A stretch of DNA of 64,000 nucleotides. It comes from Limnephilus marmoratus. Lineage: Eukaryota; Arthropoda; Insecta; Trichoptera; Limnephilidae. This document shows positions 1-10,062 of this stretch, in pieces. The notes beneath the pieces are model-generated. The model had not been told where the DNA came from and searched no databases. It was given only the letters and a program-made list of their open reading frames with translations. The position numbers were made by a program, and so were the translations under genes. The DNA lies in the NCBI GenBank assembly GCA_917880885.1, contig OU862918.1, positions 27,551,988 to 27,615,987 of the forward strand, in the 5' to 3' direction. Within the stretch, counting starts at the first letter, position 1. Every line of letters begins with the position of its first letter.

Positions 1-44
1 ATAAATGAGATGGCGCTATAATAATAATAAGTTATTTATTTCAG

Positions 45-98
45 CCATGTCACCTACTAAAATGCTTTCAGATTCTGAAGACTGTTTGGGTCATTACC
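45..98 (+). CDS. DOLK: Probable upstream DOLK exon
   Basis: A TTTCAG acceptor ends at 44 and a good GTGAGG donor begins at 99. The 54 bases between are open in the phase the next exon needs (PCHLLKCFQILKTVWVIT). The hydrophobic end would extend the membrane segment VWMVIYWAIASAFGG of the next exon, which fits the family. Conservation here is weak, so this call rests mainly on splice sites and phase. Confidence 0.5.
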
Positions 99-3000
99 GT
101 GAGGGAGAGAGCATATTGAATATTATGTGTCTGAAAGAGATGGTGTGATAAACGTAGATTGATTTTGCATATTGTACGCTTGTCGCATGAAATAATTTAC
201 TACATTAAATGTAATTTGACTCTCAAACTCGTGAGGTACCTACAAATGAATATTATCGTTTTTAATTTGATATTGTATCATAATATAATTTTATTTAAAT
301 GAACTTCCACTTCTGGACCCTTAAGCCTCGATGACACACGGCGAGTTTACAAGCTACTATCTGGGAAATTCACTATCTGTTAGTAAACTCGCCCAGTGTC
401 ATCGTGTTACTTGCTAACTAGCAGCGACTAGCAGATTGTTGACAATCTACGAAAAAAAGTTGAAAGGTCGTCAATTTTACTCGCCTACACACTTGCTCGT
501 GATTGGTTTATTTATGTTTCCAACACGGCTTCCGATAAACAGCTGATTTCGACTGTCAAACATGTGAAGAATTAGTTCACGCAGGCGTCGTTATTCTTGT
601 TACTGGCGCTAGCAGCGGCCTCAGTTTCCTACGCTTCTGAGCGAGTGGACAGTTTTGTGTGTCATCATGACAATCTCACTCGCCGATTTACCCGCTTTTA
701 GATAGTAGCTTGTAACTCGCCGTGTGTCATCGAGGCTTTAGAGCCGCCTCTGGTGAGACTACTAACACTTGAGGCTCATTGATACTGTTTAAAAGTTATA
801 GTTTCTTTTTTCAATTGTAATATTTTGTATTTCAGGTATGGATGGTAATTTACTGGGCGATTGCTTCAGCCTTTGGAGGCATTGCCGTAACTGGTCAAAT
901 ATTTGCTGGGTCCAGAGCAACTACTTCCCACCGAAAAACATTCCATATTCTGGCCACAATAGTCTACTTAACTGGCTACATTTATGAATGCAATCTTATT
1001 TACTTGGCGTCTGGATTAGCATTAGCAGTTCTTATTGCTTTGGAGGTATGTTAATCATTGCAAACTAAATAAACATTTTATATGTTGTAAGTCATACAAA
1101 AGCAAACTGATAATGACCGGGTAATAGCTGAGTTAACAAATGTGTCTAGTTTCTCACGCCAGCGTCGTGAATTCAATTCCTCTGCTAGCTAAGGCCTTTA
1201 TCATTGCACAAGCAACATTATGCGCTTGCCCGGAAAATATCAAATATTGTCAGGTTTTTTGTAATCCCAGAATAATTGTATTTCTTTTTAGAAGAAAATA
1301 AAAATGTGGGTATGAATTACACTGTCTTAGGCAAAAAGCCATGGATAAATTTATTAGTGTCCGACCGAAACAGGACTTTCTTCCGAAACCGAATCTTCGG
1401 TATCTGTCTCAGTTTCGGCCGTAACCGAAACTTTTTTGGACATGTTAAAAATCTATTGTTTACTGGAATTTGGCTTAATTTTTTACACTTATAGACAGTT
1501 AACCGAAGATATTGAAATGTAATAGATGTGCTATCTGCAGTTTTCACTAGGTGGGACTGCGCATCCGGATGTTGCCGATATTGTTTAACAATTAACAAAT
1601 AAACTAAATAAACGAATAAACCCAACGAACGTTTAACTAAATGAACGAATTCTTTCCGTATTCAAACTATATTGTTAACCAATACTAATGCACACCTTCA
1701 AAAAATCAACAAAATGAACAATTCTTTTCGTATGCAAACTACATACTCTAATTAGGTCGTTGTCCGCCGATAGTTGCGTGGACATCATAGCATATGTGCC
1801 TCCGTTCACGGAGATACTTACAAGCTACTCGATCCTCGTGCGCGTATCGCACGCGTCGATCGTAAGTACCCCCAGTACGATTTAGCTGGTGCTCGTTCAC
1901 GGCGCTACGTGGTGGCCGTCGGTTTCCAATCAGTATCACGATACCGACAGTGCTGATCGCACGCGACGGTCGCATCATTTTTGTCTGATACTTATTCGTT
2001 TGACAGAAAAGGCGTCGGAACATGAAAGTAATGTTAGATTTGTTCTGGAAGTGGAAAAAATGCATGTTTACATAACTATACTTTACCAGAATACGTAAGA
2101 AACGATTTAATGAAGAAGGCATGGATTGATGTTGGAAAAAAAGTCATATGACATCGCATGACAGCGTGTTCCCTCCACGGCTGCACGTGAAAAATGATCA
2201 AGTTCAGTATATTTCGGATATCGCCGTGTACGGAGACTAGCATTAAAAAGTAGTATATCAGCAGGGTACTTGTGGTTTCGTCACAATTACGTAGATTGTA
2301 AGTATCTCCATGAACGGAGGGCCTGTCTCTTTTGTATTTGAATATCTTTGCAGTTAACATGTGTTAAATGAAATAAAAAAACAATAATAATTGAAAATTA
2401 TTATTGTTTTTTTATTATGATTATGAAAATTTTAAAATGTCAAGTCACAAACACATTGTGACTTGACATTTTAAATAAATAAAAAGAAAACACTTTGTTT
2501 ACGTCACTTTATTATTTCTTTCGTCTACCGGTTTCGGTACCTCCGTACCATCATCAGGACTGAATATAAAATACTTTTTATTTATTTTAGTATTTTATAT
2601 TCAGTCCTGATGATGGTACGGAGGTACCGAAACCGGTAGACGGAAGAAATAATAAAGTGACGTAAACAAAGTGTTTTCTTTTTATTTATTTAATAATAAT
2701 TGAAGTAGTATGTGAAAAAAAATAATTATATAACTGCTATAAAACAAACAAAAATTATAAAAAATAACAAAATATGTTATATACTTCTTGGAACAAAAAT
2801 TTGTCAATAATCGATGCTTACATTATTTTTATTTTTTATTTTTTTGTTTATTTCACGAAAAAAGGTACATTTTTTAGTATTACTTCACCTTCCATGCTAG
2901 GGATGCTCCTATGTTATGGCAGGTGTTATTATAAAGGGAGAACCTCATTAATTGAGTATTTTTGATTTAATTGCGTTTACAATCACAAAATTCTTATTAC

Positions 3001-6000
3001 ACGCGTTAAATGAAATAAAAAAACAATAATTGAAGTATCTGAAAAAATAATTATTTTGATATTACTACTATACAACAAACAACACAAACATGACACACGA
3101 GCAACGAACTCACCCGAAAGAAGTGTGATAATTTACGAATACAGAGTTTCGGCGCGGCCGAAGATTCGGCAGATTTTCTGTCGAAACCGAAACTGATGCC
3201 GAAACTAGATTTTTTTTGCCAAAACCAAAACCGAACCTTCGGTCGGTCACTAAAATTTAGGTTGTGCCAAAAATCTATTCTTCTTCTTGTTGTGCCTTGT
3301 CCGTTCAACGGACGTTGGCTATCATGTTGGCTATGCGGACTTTGTTTACTGCGGCCCGGAACAGCTCCACGGTAGACTGGCCAAACCACTGTCTCAGGTT
3401 TTTCAGCCATGAGGTTCTCCTTCTTCCAGGGCCCCGTCTTCCGGCAATCTTTCCCTGCATTATGAGATGCAGGATCTCATACTTCTCTGGATGTCTCATC
3501 ACGTGTCCAAGATATTGAAGTTTTCGGATTTTTATGGTTTTAATAACTTCCTTTTCTTTATTCATCCGAACCATAACATCTTCATTTGTGACCCTGTCCA
3601 TCCAGCTTATTTTAAGTATTCTTCTGTAGATCCACATCTCGAATGCCTCAAGTCGCCTAATTAATTCTTCAGTAAGCGTCCATGCTTCCATTCCATAAAA
3701 TAATATTGAAAATACGTAGCATCTGACCATTCGCATTCGTAATCTAAGGTTGAGATCATGACTGCAGAACATTTTTTTCATGCGGATGAAGGTTGCACGA
3801 GCTTGCTCAATGCGGCATTTGATTTCAACTGAAGGATCCCATCTATCATTTACATTGCAGCCCAAGTATACAATACTTTGTACCTTCTCCAGTTTTGTTC
3901 CAGCAATATAAAGATGTTCATCCAATGCGTTATTTTTGCTTATGAGCATGTATTTTGTTTTATTTATATTCAGTTCTAGCCCAAAATTCTCACAAGTCTT
4001 CACTACTTGATTCAGCAAAAGTTGTAACTCCTCAATGTTACTTGTTAGAAGTACCGTATCATCTGCATAACGCAGGTTGTTCAGAATCTTCCCATTTATA
4101 TTAGAAAAATCTATTAGGTATCTATTAAAAATTTAACTTGGTTTATTTTAATTTCTTTTTCAGACATTGAGGAAACTGAGAATAGGAAGTGTTTCCGTAT
4201 TCCTAAATGAAGGATTTGAGTTATTCGCCGATGAAAAGGTACAGTATAAAATATCTCAAATCTTCAATAAGTACTTACTATAAATATAAATAGTATAAAC
4301 AACCTTCAGGAAATACAAAAAAGCTGTAAATAATGAGTTATCGAATCATTCCCACTGACTTATCGAAATGTCCTTTAGATCTACATACGTATGGATATTT
4401 ACAATATTCAGTTATTAATATTGTTTCATATTTTGTCCATTAGAGGCCTCCTTTATTTATTGTAAACAAATATATTATTCACTCAATCTCGCTGCTGGAT
4501 GGAGTCTACTTTCAGCTTAAAAATTATTCTACATATTAAAAAAAGTCATGTTCAGTCCCCTTTCAAACCCTACCCCTATATAAATTGAACCACCTATTTT
4601 AGGATGCAGGAGGTCTTTCTCTGACTCCCATGTACCTGCTCATAGGGATGGCCTGTCCTCTGGCACTGAGGCCTAATTCCTGCTCCTCTGCCTCGCTGCT
4701 GACTGCCATTAGTGGAATTCTGTCTGTTGGGATTGGAGACACGTGCGCTAGTTACTATGGCAGTCATTATGGAAAGACAATGTGGGCAGGTAAAATGAAC
4801 ACACTCAAATACTTTCAAAATTATAATTAACTGTACGTTTATAGACATTGGTCTTGTCAGGACTTCCAGAGACAAAACAAATCAGCTAGACAAGTGCAAA
4901 AAAGTATTAAGCAATAATTGAACAGAATGGCCCAAATACATTATTATAGTCCCAATTCATTCCATGCAGTTGATTTTGCCCTTTTGACAGCTTTACTTAT
5001 TTTGATGTATATTATGTATCTTCTTCTTCTATATATACATATATAAAAATTCAATATATGTTTGCTTGGGTGTATATGAGTATATGAGATGTCTACGCTT
5101 GGTAAACCATTCATCCGATTGCGATGAAACATTGGGGATTTGATGTGCGCATGCCCGCAAAGGTTTCTATAATAATGAGCTCTGGTGTCATGAAATTATG
5201 CATTGCTAAACCGTTCGTCCGATTGCGAAGAAACTTTGGTGAGTTGTTGTGAGCACGCCCGCAATATATATACTGGTGAGCTCTGAGCTATGATTTACAT
5301 TAAAAAAAAATTGCAATAGGTGGCACGCGAGCTGTTTGAAAACTGAATGTACCGGGACTGAATGTATGGAATGCGAGAGGGGGGAGGGGAACTCGGGAGG
5401 GGGTTCGCGGGATGGAGGAAACGGAAGTGGGGAGGGAGAAGGTGGAGAAGGTGGAGTGGGGACGCGTGAGGGGAAGGGGATGCGGGATGAATGGGAAAGG
5501 ACACCTAGGGAGAAACAATTTCTTTATAAAGTGGCGTAGTGTTGACTAGTTTTTTGTTTAAACTGTGATGTGTGCTAAATTAATTCATTTTGGTGCATTT
5601 TGTTTTCTACACTACATTGTATTGTTGTTTCTAGGATCATGCAAATCGGTAGAGGGAACTGTGGCAAATATGGCTGCCCAATTCATCACACTTTATTGTC
5701 TAAGTTATTTCGGTGAGTTTTTAGAAGAGTATTTGTTACCAGATTCAATTCAATTCAATTTATTCATTTTTAAAACATTACAAAATTAAAATTTCAAAGT
5801 GTTTTAAAAGAGAGAAAATATTAAGATTCAAACAGATTTAAGCAATTTATACATCAATGAAGCACAATCAGACTAATAGCAACAAAGCTTGTTGTTTGAA
5901 TTGTGCTTCATTGATGTAAACATATCGATATTCAGATTGATGATAGACCGAGATCTTGGCTCGCCAAGAGCTTTGAATCTTAAATGGTGGTTTAAGGCCT

Positions 6001-8053
6001 ATCCGCACACAACAGTGCCGGCACGTGACCGACAGTTCCGTACCGTACAGTACCGTGACATGCTATTCGTACATGTCAGTACCGACACGACGACGCGCGC
6101 AGTGATTAGTTGGTACTCTAGACTCTGCGTAGCAGTTTCATGTGCTAAAATGCCTCGATATTCAAGATCACGATTAGCAGCGATTGCTTTAATATTAGAT
6201 GAAGATGAAATGTTTGTGAGAAGAAGACATTGGGTTCATAATGCGTGGAGGAAAAAAGAAGAAGAAGGAGAGTTCACCACCCTATATAAACATCTGATAG
6301 ATGATGAATCAAAGTTTTTTTGAGTATTTCAGGAAGTCAAAACATACTTTTATCTAAACTAAAATCATTTATTTATAATTAAATTATTTAATTATAATAA
6401 AAAATTATTATAATTTATCTCTTTTTACGCCCAATATTCTTCCATATGTTTGCTTTAAAATTAATGTCCATGTATTTTCTATGTATTTTCTATCGTCCTT
6501 CTTGAAACACTGCGACCGTGTCAGGCAAAATATTGTCCGCTAGAAATTCACGCCGGATCACGGCGAACGTCGGCGCAGCACTGACATCACTGAACGTCAC
6601 TGTCACTGACGAGTACGGATAGCGTCGTACAAAATGTATGCCACAATATCATTTTTCACTGACACTGATGGATACGTTACTGATCGGCACGTGTCGGCAC
6701 TGTTGTGTGCGGATAGGCCTTTAGACTTTAATTTAACAAAAATCATTAAATGCGTCATAAATTGAGGAGCTTAGTATCAAAGTCGGATATACACCACTTT
6801 TTCTAAAATGCATATTATTTTGATTGATTATGGTGGTATGTGTGATTCTCTTACTGAATAACTGAGAAAATCTATCGAAACGGACAATTAATACAAGAAA
6901 TCGCATGTTAAAGTTTGCACTTTGTTTCAAAAGCAGACACTTTCAACTCTTTTTTTTTTTTCTTTTTTTTTTTACGGCACAAAAGTCCCAACTGCTCTCG
7001 TCTGGAGCCAGTGGGTCTATGGCATCCCTAATTTGGGGAATTTTAGGCTGAAGGTAGCGGGGAGGGGAAGGAGGTGGGGAAGAGGAAGGTTGGGAAGTAC
7101 CTGGCTATTCAGATCTGGTCACTAAACACGGCTAAAGCCATTTTCAAGCAACGTTTCAATTCTGAATTGTGGTCTTACACCAGGGTGATACTGATAGTAT
7201 CTTCCACTCTGGAACATGCCGCAAATATACTATATATTATTTTAAATGAATTAATTGTGAAATAACACAAATTAATCAAATAAAATTTATTTGCGCATGC
7301 CGGGTTCGAACCCGCGACCTCCGGAATGTAAGTCAAGAGTCTTAGCCACTGGACTACGGAGGTCGTCGAACGGAGGTCGTCTGTTTGCAACAAACTCGGA
7401 TATACAATACAAAAGCTTCACAAAAAGTGTCATGGCGGCTGTTATTTTGAGTCAGGCACCAACCGCCAAATTTGATAGTGGGTTGATAGTTTTAGGACGA
7501 AATTTGAGGTTTATCGAATTTTTCCAGCTTAATATTGACCAAAATAGGATAAAATTGAAATTACTAATGCTCGCAAGTGCGTAACAAACTTGAAAATTGG
7601 AAACGAGCAAAAGGAAAGACATTATCGTAAATCACTTCTCTCGTTTTTGTATCGAAAGCGGACATAAGCATTTTTAAATCTAAAAATTAAATAGGAGCAT
7701 TAAATTATAGAATTTTATGTATGGTTTGTGTTTCTTTACGCGCAAGGATTATGCAGGTAGAAAAAAAAAATCAGATATTTCATACCGACATATTCGAAAC
7801 AAAAAAACTCGCTCTACTGAAAAATAATCAAAATGGCTCATGTCCGACTTCGACACTGAACTCCTCAATTGCATCTTATCAAATCCATTACTCACCAAGT
7901 TGCTTGTTTTCAGGTTTTATTGAATCCAGCTTGCGGGTGACCGTTGTGTGCGTAGCTGCAGTCATAACAAATTCCACAATTGAGGCAAAAACAGACCAAG
8001 TTGATAACCTTACTCTTCCACTTATAACATACTTAGTATTGTTATTGGCATAG
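45..8053 (+). CDS. DOLK: Dolichol kinase, C-terminal part (gene runs in from the left edge)
   Basis: Exons 836-1045, 4164-4238, 4603-4789, 5635-5712 and 7914-8053 join in phase through GT/AG sites and encode about 229 residues ending at TAG 8051-8053. A further exon at 45-98 is probable. Dolichol kinase phosphorylates dolichol with CTP in the ER membrane, making the lipid carrier for N-glycosylation and other ER mannosylations. Family marks seen in order: an RKTFH motif after a membrane segment, the ...DAGGLSLTPMYLL.G stretch, the GIGDTCASYYG nucleotide-site motif, the SVEGT motif, and a hydrophobic tail around TDQVDNLTLPL. These match the C-terminal half of animal DOLK (human about 538 aa). 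At least seven hydrophobic segments fit a polytopic ER protein. The N-terminal half lies upstream of the window. The introns are full of transposons, but no exon is broken. Identity rests on remembered family motifs, not on a search. Confidence 0.88.
323..738. mobile_element. MITE, family with CCTCGATGACAC ends (copy 1)
   Basis: Terminal inverted repeats of about 37 bp: 323-360 and 702-738 (GCCTCGATGACACACGGCGA and its complement). The motif 'GCGAGTTTACAAGCTACTA' also recurs internally. It does not code for protein. A second, shorter copy is at 18121-18299. It lies in the DOLK intron between 98 and 836. Confidence 0.75.
836..1045 (+). CDS. DOLK: DOLK exon with RKTFH motif
   Basis: Follows TTTCAG at 831-835 and ends before GTATGT at 1046, in phase 0. 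It encodes VWMVIYWAIASAFGG..., the conserved HRKTFH motif, then two hydrophobic segments up to ALE. The codon ATG at 842 is internal; translation does not start here. Confidence 0.88.
1130..1200 (+). repeat. tRNA-like SINE head remnant
   Basis: An A-box-like segment (GTAATAGCTGAGTTAAC) and a B-box-like segment (GTGAATTCAATTCC) are spaced as in a tRNA, but paired stems are poor. It is read as an old SINE fragment, not a tRNA gene. Confidence 0.3.
1799..2321. mobile_element. Nested MITE with 25-bp inverted ends
   Basis: CCTCCGTTCACGGAGATACT at 1799 is mirrored at 2296-2321 with one change. Related sub-repeats (CGTGAACG, CACGCGTCGATCG) lie inside. It is nested in the hAT-like element; no convincing coding sequence was seen. 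Confidence 0.6.
2373..2691. repeat. Three consecutive palindromes, the last with 103-bp arms
   Basis: Palindrome 1: 2373-2392 with 2396-2415. Palindrome 2: 2434-2450 with 2456-2472 (AAAATGTCAAGTCACAA arms). Palindrome 3: arms 2473-2575 and 2589-2691, with one mismatch seen and a 13-bp spacer. Each arm of palindrome 3 holds a CTGATGA...GAAAC hairpin of the kind found in Penelope-like elements. Confidence 0.85.
3262..4118 (-). mobile_element. LINE fragment: reverse transcriptase C-terminal part
   Basis: The minus strand is open from about 4118 to the stop near 3305. It encodes the catalytic box RYADDTVLL (about 4045-4070), then LNINKTKYM, YLGCNVNDRWDP, MRMVRCYVFSILFYGMEAWT and a basic end GKIAGRRGPGRRRTSWLKNLR. 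This is the finger-to-thumb and tail part of an RTE/Jockey-grade non-LTR retrotransposon. The endonuclease and N-terminal RT are missing, so it is a 5'-truncated copy. It lies in a DOLK intron, antisense to the gene. Confidence 0.85.
4164..4238 (+). CDS. DOLK: DOLK exon (TLRKLRIG...LFADEK)
   Basis: A 75-base, phase-0 exon between a polypyrimidine tract plus CAG at 4161-4163 and GTACAG at 4239. It encodes TLRKLRIGSVSVFLNEGFEL and FADEK, matching the family's loop of the type ...R.lRI.....f...F.DE.D. It lies only about 50 bases downstream of a LINE fragment. Confidence 0.85.
4603..4789 (+). CDS. DOLK: DOLK exon carrying the CTP-site motif
   Basis: 187 bases after TTTTAG and before GTAAAA. It encodes DAGGLSLTPMYLLIGMACPL and then ISGILSVGIGDTCASYYG...MWAG. 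The GDT.AS..G motif is the most diagnostic part of dolichol kinases. The exon leaves a split Gly codon (phase 1). Confidence 0.9.
5029..5549 (+). mobile_element. Helitron-like non-autonomous element (copy 1)
   Basis: Begins TCTATATATAC and ends CTAG at 5546-5549. It carries the family's 'target-proximal' segment (ATCCGATTGCGATGAAAC) and a purine-rich core of GGGGA/GGGA blocks (5375-5520). Open frames across the core are low-complexity G/E/R-rich and are not taken as genes. Confidence 0.6.
5635..5712 (+). CDS. DOLK: DOLK exon with SVEGT motif
   Basis: 78 bases between CTAG and GTGAGT. It encodes (G)SCKSVEGTVANMAAQFITLY and CLSYF(G). SVEGT corresponds to the K.FEGT motif of animal enzymes. Confidence 0.87.
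5850..5918 (+). repeat. Perfect-arm hairpin, miRNA-precursor sized
   Basis: TACATCAATGAAGCACAAT (5850-5868) pairs exactly with 5900-5918. Inside, CAACAA/TTGTTG around AGC forms a second stem. It lies in the last DOLK intron, next to a Harbinger element. Confidence 0.6.
5995..6720 (+). mobile_element. PIF/Harbinger element with transposase remnant
   Basis: Inverted ends AGGCCTATCCGCACACAACA (5995) and its complement (to 6720) are flanked by TTA (5992-5994 and 6721-6723), the 3-bp duplication typical of PIF/Harbinger. Inside, 6151-6322 reads MPRYSRSRLAAI then RRRHWVHNAW...GEFTTLYKHLIDDESKFF. This is the N-terminal pattern of Harbinger transposases (WVH, GEF..LY..L..D..KFF.YFR). A run of seven T at about 6315 shifts the frame into TGA where EYFR should follow. 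The catalytic domain is absent, so the element is non-autonomous. Confidence 0.75.
6950..7374 (-). mobile_element. tRNA-derived SINE, family A, full copy
   Basis: On the minus strand the head at 7374-7295 has an A box (AGTCCAGTGGCTAAG) and a B box (GGGTTCGAACCC). It is followed by GCGCAAATAAATTTTATTTG, an AT spacer, a pyrimidine-rich body ('CTTCCTCTTCCCC') and an A-rich tail seen as T runs at 6951-6973. The head resembles a tRNA, but the family repeats at several sites, so it is called a SINE. Related copies: 20783, 32068, 41790 and 55105, plus tail fragments. Confidence 0.8.
7914..8053 (+). CDS. DOLK: DOLK terminal exon and stop
   Basis: Begins after TTTTCAG at 7913 and completes the split Gly codon. 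It encodes FIESSLRVTVVCVAAVITN, then the conserved T.Q.DNL..PL segment and a hydrophobic end LLLA, with stop TAG at 8051-8053. Confidence 0.87.
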
Positions 8054-8105
8054 TTAAATTTATGTAGGTATTTATTGTAGACTAGTTGTTAATGAAAGGC
8101 CACAA

Positions 8106-8111
8106 AATAAA
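8106..8111 (+). terminator. Poly(A) signal of DOLK
   Basis: AATAAA lies 52 bases after the stop codon. A Tc1/mariner-type MITE begins at 8192, just beyond any likely cleavage site. Confidence 0.6.
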
Positions 8112-8191
8112 CAATGTCTGAGTAAAGAATATCCCCGGTGAAACAAATAAGATTTATTGAATAAGGAAATCCAGTCCATTTTTTATCAATA

Positions 8192-8347
8192 CAGTGAAAC
8201 CGTCTTAAGAAGTTTTCCAAGGGACCGGAAAAAACTACTTCTTAAGCGGGAAAACCTTATGTGTGGGAAAAATTGGACCAATTTTGGGCTGAGGTACCGA
8301 CAAAACCAAACTTCTTAAGCCACGAAACTTCTTAAGAGGGTTCACTG
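8192..8347. mobile_element. Tc1/mariner-type MITE
   Basis: CAGTGAAACCGTCTTAAGAA and its near-complement ending CACTG are flanked by TA on both sides (8190-8191 and 8348-8349). At 156 bp it is too short to code. It lies just downstream of DOLK. Confidence 0.75.
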
Positions 8348-8561
8348 TATTGACATTAGGCGTTTTCAATATTCCCACATTTACAGTACGGTGGCGGCAC
8401 AGAAAAGGCAATAAAAATACATTCTTTATCACAATAATGCTGCAGCTCTTTCTTACACACTAAGGAGGGGTTGTTTAAAAAAATTTGAACATTTCATCAA
8501 ATTTTTAAAGTTAATTTTCACATTCTGTGTAAGTTCTATTCAAGTTCTGTTATTATATCAG

Positions 8562-8640
8562 TATAGGCCAGTTGCAGGGGAAAATAATTTCCCTCAGGGC
8601 CTATGTCATCTTTGGGGATGCCATAGTGTTAAGAATCACT
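8562..8640 (+). repeat. Fragment of repeat family B
   Basis: The stretch AATTTCCCTCAGGGCCTATG and GTCATCTTTGGGGATGCC match the 5' end of the family seen whole at 17606, 19695 and 38372. Confidence 0.6.
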
Positions 8641-9242
8641 GCTTAAAGTAAGTCAAAAACATCCCAAAGGTGACCGGCCAACTCAGAAGAACCTCAGAAA
8701 GGTCGAGTGATGATAAAAATATATAAAAAAATGTTTAAATAGGCTAAGTTAGGTTAGGGTTACCGGCTTTATTAAAATTATTTTTTGGTAGCTTTTAATG
8801 ACCTTTCTGAGGTGTTTCTGAGTTGGTTTCATTCTGAGTTGGCATGGAACCCATTCCAACACCTGTACATCAATTAATATTTTTTGTACTTTTATAGCAG
8901 TTAATTTATACTTTAAAAAAATTATATTTATATTAATGGCAAGCGTTGGGCCATGAATACTAAAGTATATGAATAATGAAACTTATATAAATAATAATTA
9001 TTATTCTGAATTTGCCAACCACATTTTAGAAACAAATCATTCTTTTGATGTAAATAAATATATATAAACAACGGGTTTACAATTAGATAATTTAGAAAAT
9101 AGAAAAGTGTAGTCAATTAAATATTATTAATAACCAAATTTATTTTAAATAGCCATCCCTTAAATTTATTTTCATATTAATAGTTATATTTATAATAATT
9201 TATTTTGTTATTTAGAATTCCTATTATACAACGTGTCCGGAA

Positions 9243-9600
9243 ACTCGTAGTACAAGCGGGAAACTGGTGAATCTACATCACGTAGAGAACCTAAAAAACT
9301 TATTTTTTTCGATCTAAGCATTTCGATTTTAATATTATTTTTTTTCTATTTTTCCATTTTTTCGGCGACTAAAGGGTTAAAAAAAATTTTGAGCCCGGTT
9401 TACCCTTCGTTGCATTTTATAAGACATTACACAGCTGAAATCAACCCCCTAGTGAAAATTTTTTTCAAATTTAACCTAAAAAATTCCAACTTCGGACCCG
9501 ATTTACTTGAAAACGAAAGCTCAAATCAAAAAAAGTTAAACCACAAAATCGACTCCAAATGTGATGTGGATTCTCCAGTTTCCCGCTTGTACTTAGTAAT
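9243..9600. mobile_element. Inverted-repeat element
   Basis: GTACAAGCGGGAAACTGGTG (9252) and its imperfect complement CAGTTTCCCGCTTGTAC (to 9592) face each other over AT-rich sequence. The ORF at 9389-9619 crosses the end and is not supported. The remaining sequence from 8640 to 9240 is AT-rich with nothing recognised. Confidence 0.5.
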
Positions 9601-9725
9601 GAATCACCTCTCCCTTTAATATTTTGTCTGTAGTTGTTTGTCTTTTGTTATTTTTAATGTTAACATTATCCAGATGAAGAAAACTTAGGGTTGGAAATAC
9701 GTTGATAATATTGATTATATAGTGG

Positions 9726-10062
9726 TGTTTTTACAAAGTTATTTGTTTTCATTTAATTAAAAATGACACCACAAAGTGTACTTGCAAAGTTTGAAGAAGA
9801 AATGACGTATATGTATTCAGAATCGGCGTTTGTTGACCTACATGAATAATATTTTTACAAAGTTATTTGTTTTCATTTAATTAAAAATGACGCCACAAAG
9901 TGTACTTGCAAAGTCATATTCAGAATCGGCGTTTGTTGACCTACATGAATAATATTTTTACAAAGTTATTTGTTTTCATTTAATTAAAAATGACGCCACA
10001 AAGTGTACTTGCAAAGTCATATTCAGAATCTGCGTTTGTTGACCTACATGAATAATATTTTT
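9726..10062 (+). repeat. Three tandem units, each with the same micro-ORF
   Basis: Units start near 9726, 9851 and 9954 (about 125 then 103 bp). Each contains a short frame from MTPQSVLAK to SESAFVDLHE and TAA. Units 2 and 3 lack seven codons in frame relative to unit 1. No family was recognised. Confidence 0.7.

Larger units (their letters stand above)
1355..3252. mobile_element. hAT-like element, non-autonomous, with nested repeats
   Basis: Inverted ends TAGTGTCCGACCGAA (1355) and TTCGGTCGGTCACTA (3252) are flanked by an almost perfect 8-bp duplication, AAATTTAT at 1347-1354 and AAATTTAG at 3253-3260. Subterminal motifs with ACCGAAAC recur at both ends (1363-1435 and 3178-3240), as transposase-binding repeats do. 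There is no transposase ORF. The interior holds a second TIR element (1799-2321) and a run of palindromes (2373-2691). Confidence 0.65.

Noticed and set aside
1748..2122. 124-codon minus frame and overlapping plus frames
   Set aside because: Lies across the inverted ends of a MITE; frames are by-products of GC-richer palindromic DNA.
7295..7374. Possible tRNA genes (also 20783, 32068, 55105, 24705, 58175)
   Set aside because: A and B boxes are present, but the same head is joined to a shared body and tail at many sites, so these are SINEs. Acceptor stems are not intact.
8750..8762. TTAGG-type telomeric repeat
   Set aside because: Only a couple of TTAGG-like units; no array.
9389..9619. 76-codon plus-strand frame
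   Set aside because: Crosses the end of an inverted-repeat element and has no domain.
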